Assembly (NCBI GenBank): GCA_964520585.1
Contig: CAZFOO010000004.1
Location: 1 to 64,000, forward strand
Source: PXAP01 sp964520585
GTDB lineage: Bacteria > Bacteroidota > Bacteroidia > Bacteroidales > PUMT01
Length of the DNA stretch: 64,000 nt
Reading direction: 5' to 3'
Of the stretch, positions 44,171 to 51,292 are shown piece by piece. Within the stretch, counting starts at the first letter, position 1. Each line of letters begins with the position of its first letter. A program made the translations under genes and the position numbers. The notes beneath the pieces were generated by a model, which had not been told where the DNA came from, ran no database searches, and saw nothing but the letters and a program-made list of their open reading frames with translations.

Positions 44171-44236
44171 TAAAGGAAACCAGTTGATAAAGGAAACCAG
44201 CTGATAATAAAAACCAGCTGATAATAAAAACCGGGA
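44152..44236. repeat. 17-base tandem repeat between nqrA and nqrB
   Basis: Units start at 44152, 44169, 44186, 44203 and 44220. The first three are GATAAAGGAAACCAGTT or a one-base variant; the fourth has GATAATAAAAACCAGCT and the fifth is partial. The nqrA stop TGA (44168-44170) lies at the first unit junction. Each junction repeats stop codons, so slippage would not extend the protein. Confidence 0.85.
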
Positions 44237-44270
44237 ATTGTTCTTCGTTAAATAATTAACTATATATAAA

Positions 44271-45437
44271 GTGAAGTTACTAAGAAAAAAAATAGATAAG
44301 ATAAAGCCTCACTTTCAGAAGGGCGGTCGTTTTGAAAAACTGCACTCTACATTCGACGCATTTGAGACCTTTTTGTTTGTGCCCGATAAAGTAACGGACC
44401 GTGGTGCTCATATACGTGATGCAATCGATATGAAAAGAACCATGATCATTGTGGTGGTTGCAATGATCCCTACCCTTTTGTTTGGTATGTGGAATGTTGG
44501 ATACCAGCATAATATCGCCTTCGGAATTGATCCGGGTTTTTGGGAAACATTCTGGTATGGTTTTCTGGAAGTACTGCCGATAATTATTGTTTCTTATGTC
44601 AGCGGACTTGCCGTGGAATTTATTTTTGCCCAGATACGCGGACACGAAGTAAATGAGGGGTTTTTGGTTACCGGCATGTTAATACCGCTTATTGTTCCTG
44701 TTGATGTTCCTTTATGGATGGTCTCGGTTGCAACCATTTTTGCCGTAATAATTGGTAAGGAAGCATTTGGAGGTACCGGGATGAATATTCTGAATCCTGC
44801 TCTTACTGCAAGGGCTTTTTTGTTTTTTGCCTATCCTGTCTATATGTCCGGTGACAATGTATGGATCTCCGGGCTAATGAATGGCGAGGGAGTAGTTGAT
44901 GGATTTTCCGGTGCTACTCCTCTGGCATATGCTGCCCAGGGTAATATTGATGCCGTTCCATCAGCTTTGGAGATGTTTATTGGTACCATACCAGGTTCAA
45001 TAGGCGAGACATCAACCCTGGCCATATTAATAGGTGCTGGTTTGCTTTGGCTTACCGGGATTGGAAGTATGAGAATAATGGCATCGGTTTTTGCCGGGGG
45101 ACTGGTAATGGGATTGATTCTGAATGCTCTTGCTGTCAATCCGTTTATGGAGATACCTGCATGGGAGCATCTTATTATGGGAGGCTTTGCCTTTGGAGCA
45201 GTATATATGGCGACCGATCCGGTTACGGCATCGCAGACAACCAGGGGGAAATATATTTATGGTTTCCTGATCGGGTTCCTGGCAATTCTGATCAGGGTGC
45301 TGAACCCCGCATTTCCTGAAGGTATGATGCTTGCCATATTGTTTATGAATGTATTTGCCCCGCTCATAGACTATAATGTTATGCAGGCCAATATAAAACG
45401 CAGGATAAAACGTGCAAATGCAGGTTCTAATAATTAA
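44271..45437 (+). CDS. nqrB: Na+-translocating NADH:quinone reductase subunit B
   Basis: The 388-residue integral membrane subunit has about ten helices and is central to sodium transport. The covalent FMN site is DGFSGATPLAY, with Thr216 as the flavinylated residue. MNILNPALTARAFLF and MGGFAFGAVYMATDPVTASQTTRG are further family motifs. The start codon is GTG at 44271. It also binds riboflavin in known enzymes. It follows the tandem repeat after nqrA and precedes nqrC by 11 bases. The ApbE encoded downstream would attach the FMN. Confidence 0.96.
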   Translation: MKLLRKKIDKIKPHFQKGGRFEKLHSTFDAFETFLFVPDKVTDRGAHIRDAIDMKRTMIIVVVAMIPTLLFGMWNVGYQHNIAFGIDPGFWETFWYGFLEVLPIIIVSYVSGLAVEFIFAQIRGHEVNEGFLVTGMLIPLIVPVDVPLWMVSVATIFAVIIGKEAFGGTGMNILNPALTARAFLFFAYPVYMSGDNVWISGLMNGEGVVDGFSGATPLAYAAQGNIDAVPSALEMFIGTIPGSIGETSTLAILIGAGLLWLTGIGSMRIMASVFAGGLVMGLILNALAVNPFMEIPAWEHLIMGGFAFGAVYMATDPVTASQTTRGKYIYGFLIGFLAILIRVLNPAFPEGMMLAILFMNVFAPLIDYNVMQANIKRRIKRANAGSNN

Positions 45438-45448
45438 AATTTGCTGTA

Positions 45449-46183
45449 ATGAAGGATAGTAATACCTATATATTTTTATATGCTTCTGCAATGGTTGTTA
45501 TTGTAGCAGCCGTGCTTTCCGCCGTGGCTACCTTATTGAAGCCTTACCAGGACCTTAATGTGGAGATGGCCAAGAAACTGGATATCCTCCGGTCCGTTGA
45601 AAAAGCTGAAATGCTTGCCGAAGCTGATAACAAGACATCATATATTAATGATGAATATGAAAAATATATTGTGGATAGCTATGTTATCGATCATAACGGA
45701 GAAATTCAGGAAGGAATTGATGCATTTGAAGTCAATGTCAGGGAAGAGAACCGGAAACCGGTTGAACAGAGGAATCTGCCAATTTTCGTGGCCAGGGATA
45801 ATGACGGTAGCGAGAATTTTATTATACCTGTTTACGGCCGGGGATTATGGGGCCCTGTCTTTGGCTATATAGCCCTTGAAGATGATTATAACACCATCTT
45901 CGGGGTCATTTTTGATCATGAAGGAGAGACACCAGGACTTGGCGCAGAGATAAGTACCCCTGTATTTGAGAATCAGTTTAAAGGAAAAAAAATCTTTGAT
46001 GAAGCAGGTGAATTCGTTTCGGTAGATGTAGTCAAGCCTGGAGCAGTATCACTTAATGAGCACAGGGTTGACGGCATTTCAGGAGGGACTATAACCGGTA
46101 ACGGGGTTGACGCCATGCTCGAAGATACACTTGGTAGTTATGTGTCATATTTTAGAAAACAAAAAAATGGGAATCATGAGTAA
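45449..46183 (+). CDS. nqrC: Na+-translocating NADH:quinone reductase subunit C
   Basis: The 244-residue subunit has an N-terminal membrane helix (about residues 7-29) and a periplasmic FMN-binding domain. GRGLWGPVFGYIALE and HEGETPGLGAEIS are typical. The FMN attachment motif is DGISGGTITGNGV, with Thr214; the usual Ala of SGAT is Gly here. Its end overlaps nqrD: the nqrD ATG lies 5 bases before its stop. ApbE from the same region is expected to flavinylate it. Confidence 0.95.
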   Translation: MKDSNTYIFLYASAMVVIVAAVLSAVATLLKPYQDLNVEMAKKLDILRSVEKAEMLAEADNKTSYINDEYEKYIVDSYVIDHNGEIQEGIDAFEVNVREENRKPVEQRNLPIFVARDNDGSENFIIPVYGRGLWGPVFGYIALEDDYNTIFGVIFDHEGETPGLGAEISTPVFENQFKGKKIFDEAGEFVSVDVVKPGAVSLNEHRVDGISGGTITGNGVDAMLEDTLGSYVSYFRKQKNGNHE

Positions 46184-46829
46184 AACCGATAAAGAGCCTT
46201 TGTTTTCAGGAAAAAATTTAAAATTGCTGAGCACACCACTAAATGATGAGAATCCGATTACCGTCCAGGTGCTTGGTATTTGTTCTGCCCTGGCGGTAAC
46301 CGCAATGCTGGAACCTGCCGTGGTACTGGCAATTGCCGTAGTTGTAGTTATGGGAGCGGCCAATGTGATCATTTCATTGCTCAGAAACACCATACCCTCC
46401 CGCATCCGAATAATCGTTCAACTGGTGGTAATTGCATCGCTGGTTATCCTGGTCGATCAGGTCCTGGAGGCTTTCTTCTATGATGTCAGCAGGCAATTAT
46501 CCGTTTTTGTGGGACTAATTATTACTAACTGTATCATCATGGGCCGCCTGGAAGCTTTTGCCCTGAGTAACAAACCCTGGCCGTCATTTCTTGATGGAAT
46601 CGGCAATGCTGCAGGTTATGGATGGATCCTTATTGTAGTTGGTTTTTTCAGGGAGCTGCTTGGATCAGGTAATTTATGGGGCTATCCCGTAATGGAGACC
46701 CTTGGTGTATATAATTTTGGATATGAGGATAACGGGTTCATGATTTTACCACCCATGGCACTGATAACAGTAGGTGTCATTATCTGGGTGCAGAGATCCC
46801 GTAACAGGAAGTTGATTGAAACAAAATAA
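46176..46829 (+). CDS. nqrD: Na+-translocating NADH:quinone reductase subunit D
   Basis: The 217-residue membrane subunit has about six helices and the NPITVQVLGICSALAVTAMLEPA stretch near residue 25. It shares with NqrE an intramembrane iron centre in known structures. NCIIMGRLEAFALSNKPWPS near residue 120 contains the matching cysteine region. The ATG at 46176 is chosen because it places MSKTDKEP before the conserved region; upstream in-frame starts would overlap nqrC deeply. Translational coupling to nqrC is likely. Confidence 0.94.
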   Translation: MSKTDKEPLFSGKNLKLLSTPLNDENPITVQVLGICSALAVTAMLEPAVVLAIAVVVVMGAANVIISLLRNTIPSRIRIIVQLVVIASLVILVDQVLEAFFYDVSRQLSVFVGLIITNCIIMGRLEAFALSNKPWPSFLDGIGNAAGYGWILIVVGFFRELLGSGNLWGYPVMETLGVYNFGYEDNGFMILPPMALITVGVIIWVQRSRNRKLIETK

Positions 46830-46838
46830 AAATCTGAT

Positions 46839-47459
46839 ATGATGGAAGAATTAACCAGTATATTTGTCCGGTCGGTTTTTATCGACAATATGGTGTTTGC
46901 CTATTTCCTTGGAATGTGTTCTTATCTTGCAGTATCAAGGACCGTTAGTACAGCCAACGGGCTGGGTATTGCTGTTGTGTTTGTTCTTGGCTTTACAGTA
47001 CCGATAAACTATCTCATCGAAAATTATTTTTTAAGTGAAGGTGCCCTGGTATGGCTGGGGGATAATTTTGCCGGTGTTGATCTTAGTTTTCTCAGTTTCA
47101 TCTTGTTTATTGCTGTAATTGCCTCAATGGTTCAGCTCGTGGAAATGATCGTTGAGAAATTTGTGCCTGCCCTCTACTCTTCACTTGGAATATTCCTGCC
47201 CCTGATTGCGGTTAATTGTGCAATACTGGGAGGCTCGCTTTTTATGCAGGAAAGAGAATACGCCAATATAGGTCAGGCATCTGTTTTCGGTTTTGGTTCC
47301 GGCGTCGGTTTTTATCTTGCAATAGTTGGAATCGCAGCAATACGTGAAAAGATAAAATATTCCAATGTGCCCGGACCATTACGTGGACTGGGTATTACAT
47401 TTATAGTGACTGGATTGATGGGAATAGCATTTATGAGTTTTATGGGTATTGCACTATAG
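46839..47459 (+). CDS. nqrE: Na+-translocating NADH:quinone reductase subunit E
   Basis: The 206-residue membrane subunit is homologous to NqrD. It has about six helices, with FIDNMVFAYFLGMCSYLAVSR near residue 11 and PLIAVNCAILGGSLFMQER near residue 125, where the two cysteines of the intramembrane iron site lie. Length and motifs are normal. It follows nqrD after 9 bases and precedes nqrF by 41 bases. Confidence 0.95.
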   Translation: MMEELTSIFVRSVFIDNMVFAYFLGMCSYLAVSRTVSTANGLGIAVVFVLGFTVPINYLIENYFLSEGALVWLGDNFAGVDLSFLSFILFIAVIASMVQLVEMIVEKFVPALYSSLGIFLPLIAVNCAILGGSLFMQEREYANIGQASVFGFGSGVGFYLAIVGIAAIREKIKYSNVPGPLRGLGITFIVTGLMGIAFMSFMGIAL

Positions 47460-47500
47460 GTTGAAGATATTGAATTGAATAAATTATAAAGTAAAGCCAT

Positions 47501-48757
47501 ATGATCTTATTAGCATCCCAGGGACAGATTATTCTGGTAAGCATTTTAGTTTTTTTTGTGGTCATTCTGACCCTGGTATCTGTTCTTCTGTATGCCAAAT
47601 CCAGATTAACACCTTCGGGAGAAGTTAATCTTAATATAAACGGCGATAAGGATTTGTCGGTTAAACCCGGATCTACGGTTCTTTCAACACTTTCTGACAA
47701 TAAGATATATCTGCCTTCGGCATGCGGTGGCGGAGGTACTTGTGCTCAATGCAAATGCCAGGTCCTGGAAGGCGGTGGCACCATCCTGCCAACCGAAAAG
47801 GATTTCTTTACGCGGCGCGAACAGCAGGAAAACTGGAGACTTGGATGCCAGGTTAAAATACGTGAAGACATGAAAATCCATGTTCCCGAAGAGGTGATGG
47901 GAATCAGGAAATGGGAGTGTGAAGTAATAAGCAACGAGAATGTAGCCACTTTTATAAAAGAGTTTGTCGTTAAGCTGCCCGAGGGAGAAAAAATGGATTT
48001 CAGGTCTGGAGGATATATCCAGATCGATGTACCGAAAGTCGATGTTGATTTCAAGGATATTGATGTGCAGGAAGAGTTCAGGGAGGAATGGGATCAGTTC
48101 AATATGTGGGACCTTAAGATGAAAAACCCTGAGCCCACTTTCCGTGCCTATTCCATGGCAAATCATCCTGCCGAAGGAAATATTGTGAAATTAAATATAC
48201 GGATAGCTACTCCTCCCTGGGATCGTTCCAAAGGAACGTTTAAAAATGTAAACCCCGGTGTTTGTTCTTCTTATATATTCTCAAGGAAACCGGGAGACAA
48301 AGTTACCATTTCAGGCCCTTACGGGGAGTTTTTCATAAAAGAGACGGATAGTGAGATGGTATATATTGGTGGGGGTGCCGGCATGGCCCCTTTACGCTCA
48401 CACCTTTTCCACCTTTTCCATACCGAAAAGACAACCAGAAAGGTCTCTTACTGGTATGGCGCCCGGTCACTGCGGGAAGTATTTTATGAAGAAGATTTCA
48501 GGAAAATAGAGAAAGAATTTCCCAATTTTAAATTCCATATAGCTCTTTCCGAGCCAAAGGCCGAGGATAACTGGGAAGGTTATACCGGGTTTATACATCA
48601 GGTAGCATATGACAATTATCTTAGCAAACATGAGGATCCTGATGATATAGAATACTATCTGTGTGGACCACCCATAATGAATGATTCGGTACTTAAAATG
48701 CTTTATGATCTTGGTGTGCCCGATGAAATGATCGATCTGGATGATTTTGGCGGATAA
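47501..48757 (+). CDS. nqrF: Na+-translocating NADH:quinone reductase subunit F
   Basis: The 418-residue electron-entry subunit has an N-terminal helix (about 9-31), a 2Fe-2S ferredoxin domain with ligands Cys75, Cys81, Cys84 and Cys116, and an FAD/NADH reductase part. The flavin motif is FRAYSMANHP near residue 212; the nucleotide-binding motif is GGGAGMAPLRSH near residue 291; YLCGPPIMND is near the C-terminus. It oxidises NADH and passes electrons to NqrD/E and on. It is the last of the nqr genes, and apbE follows after about 290 bases. Confidence 0.96.
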   Translation: MILLASQGQIILVSILVFFVVILTLVSVLLYAKSRLTPSGEVNLNINGDKDLSVKPGSTVLSTLSDNKIYLPSACGGGGTCAQCKCQVLEGGGTILPTEKDFFTRREQQENWRLGCQVKIREDMKIHVPEEVMGIRKWECEVISNENVATFIKEFVVKLPEGEKMDFRSGGYIQIDVPKVDVDFKDIDVQEEFREEWDQFNMWDLKMKNPEPTFRAYSMANHPAEGNIVKLNIRIATPPWDRSKGTFKNVNPGVCSSYIFSRKPGDKVTISGPYGEFFIKETDSEMVYIGGGAGMAPLRSHLFHLFHTEKTTRKVSYWYGARSLREVFYEEDFRKIEKEFPNFKFHIALSEPKAEDNWEGYTGFIHQVAYDNYLSKHEDPDDIEYYLCGPPIMNDSVLKMLYDLGVPDEMIDLDDFGG

Positions 48758-48859
48758 TAATTATCTCCCCCTTAAAGAACAGTCCGCGCCAGCCAATTTA
48801 ATTGCCGGATGATGATCATATCCAGGCCTTATATAATAATGCTTTGTGTCAGGCGTTAT

Positions 48860-48963
48860 TTCATCAGACCTTCGGGCAACCTGGCATGCCATAAGAAGTT
48901 TTTTAGCAGTATTTTTCAGATGTGAATTGACTTTCGCCCGACTTCACATGAGGGTCTGATGAA
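48860..48963. repeat. Nested inverted repeat between nqrF and apbE
   Basis: TTCATCAGACC (48860-48870) is the reverse complement of GGTCTGATGAA (48953-48963). Inside it TCGGGC (about 48872) pairs with GCCCGA (about 48936), and ATGTGAA pairs with TTCACAT near 48920-48949. Short blocks (TTTCATCAGAC and AATTGACTT) resemble the dispersed repeat copies A and B, so it may be a distant relative. Confidence 0.5.
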
Positions 48964-49046
48964 TGAATATTTTGTTATTATTATTGTGTGCGGAATTGTT
49001 TTTGATATGGTTTGTTTTATATGTTGGATAATTTAAATTTTTGTTG

Positions 49047-50048
49047 ATGAGGAAATTGGTTTTCTGCTTTTTGTTTTTGCTTGTAATAATTTCCTGTAAC
49101 AGGGAGGAGCAAAAAAATTTTTTGTTTTTGGAAGGATTTACACAGGGCACCAGTTACCATATAGCTTATAATTCCCCTGATTCTGTTGATTATCATGAGG
49201 ACCTGAAAGAAATATTCCGGCAGATAGATAATTCAATGTCGGTGTATAATCCATCCTCGGTTATCTCTTCCATAAACCGGAATGAGAACGGCTATGAGAT
49301 GGATGATTATTTTATCTCTGTTTTTGAACGGTCACAGGAGATGTCGGAGAAAACCGGAGGAGCTTTTGATATAACTGTCGGGCCCCTGGTCAATGCATGG
49401 GGGTTCGGATTTACGGAAAGAGAAAATATAAACCAACAATTGATCGACAGCTTATTACAGGTTGTAGGCTGGGAGAAGGTCCGACTTGTTGATCGTTCTG
49501 TTGAAAAGGATCATCCTGACATAATGCTGGATGTAAATGCCATTGCCAAGGGATATACGGTTGATGTTGTTGCGGAATACCTTGATTCTAAAGGAGTTGA
49601 TGATTATATGGTTGAGATAGGCGGAGAGATAAGACTAAAAGGGACCAATCGTGATAATATACTGTGGCGCATCGGGGTGGACAAGCCCGTGGATGACCCT
49701 ATGGCTACGAGCAGGGATCTTCAGGAGGTATTGCAGCTGACTGGAAAGTCTATAGCTACATCAGGTAATTACCGCAAGTTTTATGTTAAAGACGGGCAGA
49801 AGTTTGCACATACCATAAATCCGGAAACCGGCTATCCTGTGCAGCATAATCTTCTTAGTGCAACAGTAGTTGCATCTGCTACCATGGATGCCGATGCCTG
49901 GGCGACCGCCTTTATGGTTATGGGACTGAAGGAGAGTATGGAGGTGGCCAACAGTCAGCCTGATCTGGAAGCATATTTTATTTATGATCTCAACGGTGTT
50001 TCAGCCGTAGCTTATACAGATGGTTTTGAGGAGCTTATCAGAAAATAG
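49047..50048 (+). CDS. apbE: FAD:protein FMN transferase ApbE
   Basis: The 333-residue lipoprotein has lipobox VIISC (Cys17). It attaches FMN from FAD to threonine in the D-x-x-S-G-A-T motif of target proteins. Motifs include FTQGTSYHI, DITVGPLVNAWGFG near residue 111, DVNAIAKGYTVD near residue 160, DDYMVEIGGEIRLKG, IATSGNYRKF and AHTINPETGYPV. The ATG at 49047 gives the clean signal peptide; two TTG codons precede it. The targets are almost certainly NqrB and NqrC encoded upstream. Confidence 0.94.
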   Translation: MRKLVFCFLFLLVIISCNREEQKNFLFLEGFTQGTSYHIAYNSPDSVDYHEDLKEIFRQIDNSMSVYNPSSVISSINRNENGYEMDDYFISVFERSQEMSEKTGGAFDITVGPLVNAWGFGFTERENINQQLIDSLLQVVGWEKVRLVDRSVEKDHPDIMLDVNAIAKGYTVDVVAEYLDSKGVDDYMVEIGGEIRLKGTNRDNILWRIGVDKPVDDPMATSRDLQEVLQLTGKSIATSGNYRKFYVKDGQKFAHTINPETGYPVQHNLLSATVVASATMDADAWATAFMVMGLKESMEVANSQPDLEAYFIYDLNGVSAVAYTDGFEELIRK

Positions 50049-50132
50049 ATTCTTTTGCTTCAGAAAGGTTCAGCATGGCTGAAGGAGTCGTCCATTATGT
50101 TCAATCTCGCTGATTTTTGCCTTATTCAAGTT

Positions 50133-50330
50133 TTAAGACTGATCAGCATTGCTGCAGGGCTCTCCCCTGCCACATCCGCAGGTTATGCCTCTTTCTTCAA
50201 GCCCGGGGCTACTTCTGCATGAACCTCCTGAAAATTTCCCGTCTTTCACAAATAAAAGTCTCACTGACATTGCCCCTACTGCTATAATTACGAGTACTAT
50301 CGATATAATTATTATATTGAGTAATTCCAT
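50133..50330 (-). CDS. NqrM-like small four-cysteine membrane protein
   Basis: The 65-residue protein has one membrane helix (about residues 5-28) and then a cysteine-rich tail with Cys38, Cys51, Cys53 and Cys59: SGGSC, ITCGC and EPC. This order matches NqrM (DUF539) of Vibrio, which has SGSC, then a CxC and a PC, and is needed to mature Na+-NQR, probably by delivering iron to the NqrD/NqrE site. Vibrio nqrM lies just downstream of apbE; here it lies just downstream of apbE in convergent orientation. A similar protein is encoded 200 bases away. Confidence 0.7.
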   Translation of the reverse strand: MELLNIIIISIVLVIIAVGAMSVRLLFVKDGKFSGGSCRSSPGLEERGITCGCGRGEPCSNADQS

Positions 50331-50525
50331 TTTGCAATCTTTTAATTATGTTTATTCCTTGAAATTGTTTTAAACGTAATTGATGATTAAACAAATTTTT
50401 AGGTTAATTGTTTTGGGAAGTGCTTTGGATTTTCTTAAAACACTTGTCAGTAAAATGCGGTCATGTGCTGGAAGTTCTTTGCCTGGAAGGGATATGTGCT
50501 TTTAAAGAACTGCAGTGTGAATTTA

Positions 50526-50744
50526 TTATCTGCAGCAAGAACCCCTGTTTTTGCCATTGCCGTTACATAGCATCTCTTCGTGACGGACACATGTAATTCC
50601 GCGTTTTTGCATCTCCTTATTCCGGCCTATTGATGTGACCGGGAATCTTCCGTTTTTCCTGATAAGGATACTGATTGACATGCCAGCGAAAACCAGGGCC
50701 ATCAAAACTATAGCTACAACAAGAATCAGGATAAAATCATTCAT
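50526..50744 (-). CDS. Small cysteine-containing membrane protein, related to the NqrM-like one
   Basis: The 72-residue protein has a hydrophobic helix (about residues 3-24) and a C-terminal tail with KNGRFPVTSIGRNKEM, RGITC, an LC and a final SCC. RGITC and the basic-Gly-x-Phe segment are shared with the NqrM-like protein at 50133-50330, but the SGGSC part is absent. The start at 50744 is preferred over ATG 50765 because a possible minus-strand -7 element (50770-50763) overlaps the longer form. It may be a diverged paralogue acting in NQR assembly; the function is not established. Confidence 0.65.
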   Translation of the reverse strand: MNDFILILVVAIVLMALVFAGMSISILIRKNGRFPVTSIGRNKEMQKRGITCVRHEEMLCNGNGKNRGSCCR

Positions 50745-50768
50745 GGCAAATATTTTATTCTGCAAAAA

Positions 50769-50927
50769 TACATGAATTTTTTTTATCCGAATTTTTCATC
50801 AGACAAAATCAGCAAAAAGTAAAGCTGGCTACATGAAAAATCGACGAAGTCAAAATACAAACAGACGGATGAAAAAAATTGACTTCGTCGATTACATATG
50901 CTATGCTCAGTACTTTTAAAGATATAG
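50769..50927. repeat. Dispersed structured repeat, copy B
   Basis: This copy has the perfect inner palindrome: AATCGACGAAGTCAA (about 50839) against TTGACTTCGTCGATT (about 50879), loop about 25 bases. The outer pair of copy A is also present, with ATCCGA diverged from CGGAT. It aligns with copy A along its whole length with few differences. The remaining sequence to 51292 (about 365 bases) shows no gene. Confidence 0.8.
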
Positions 50928-51292
50928 TAAGATATGTAGTTTATGGGGAATCCTCATCAATTAAATACAGTTCGAAATAGTGTAACATGCCATAAGGATG
51001 CAACGGTTTGAAAAGCAGAGTTCCGGGCTAACGCTCTAATAATGTATGTGTAAAGTATTACGTTTTATAAAAAACATGAGTTAAATAGAAGCGGTTCCCT
51101 CTGTAAGCATTAATTGATACTATTTGATTTATTAATTTTAGGTAAGATTACGTAATTAACTAGCTTCAAGGTATATTCCTGAGTATTGAGAATTATGTCA
51201 TATTAGCGGTAATTGAACAATTCTTTGGAATTATTCTTATTAAATTTGTAAGATATTTACCCTGATAGCGGAAAACAGTAAACAGATAATAT
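50928..51292. other. Intergenic region upstream of the E1 gene
   Basis: No reading frame is supported. TAAATTTG at 51241-51248 fits TAnnTTTG and lies 45 bases before the E1 start codon, but no TTTG stands at ideal spacing upstream. Confidence 0.4.
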
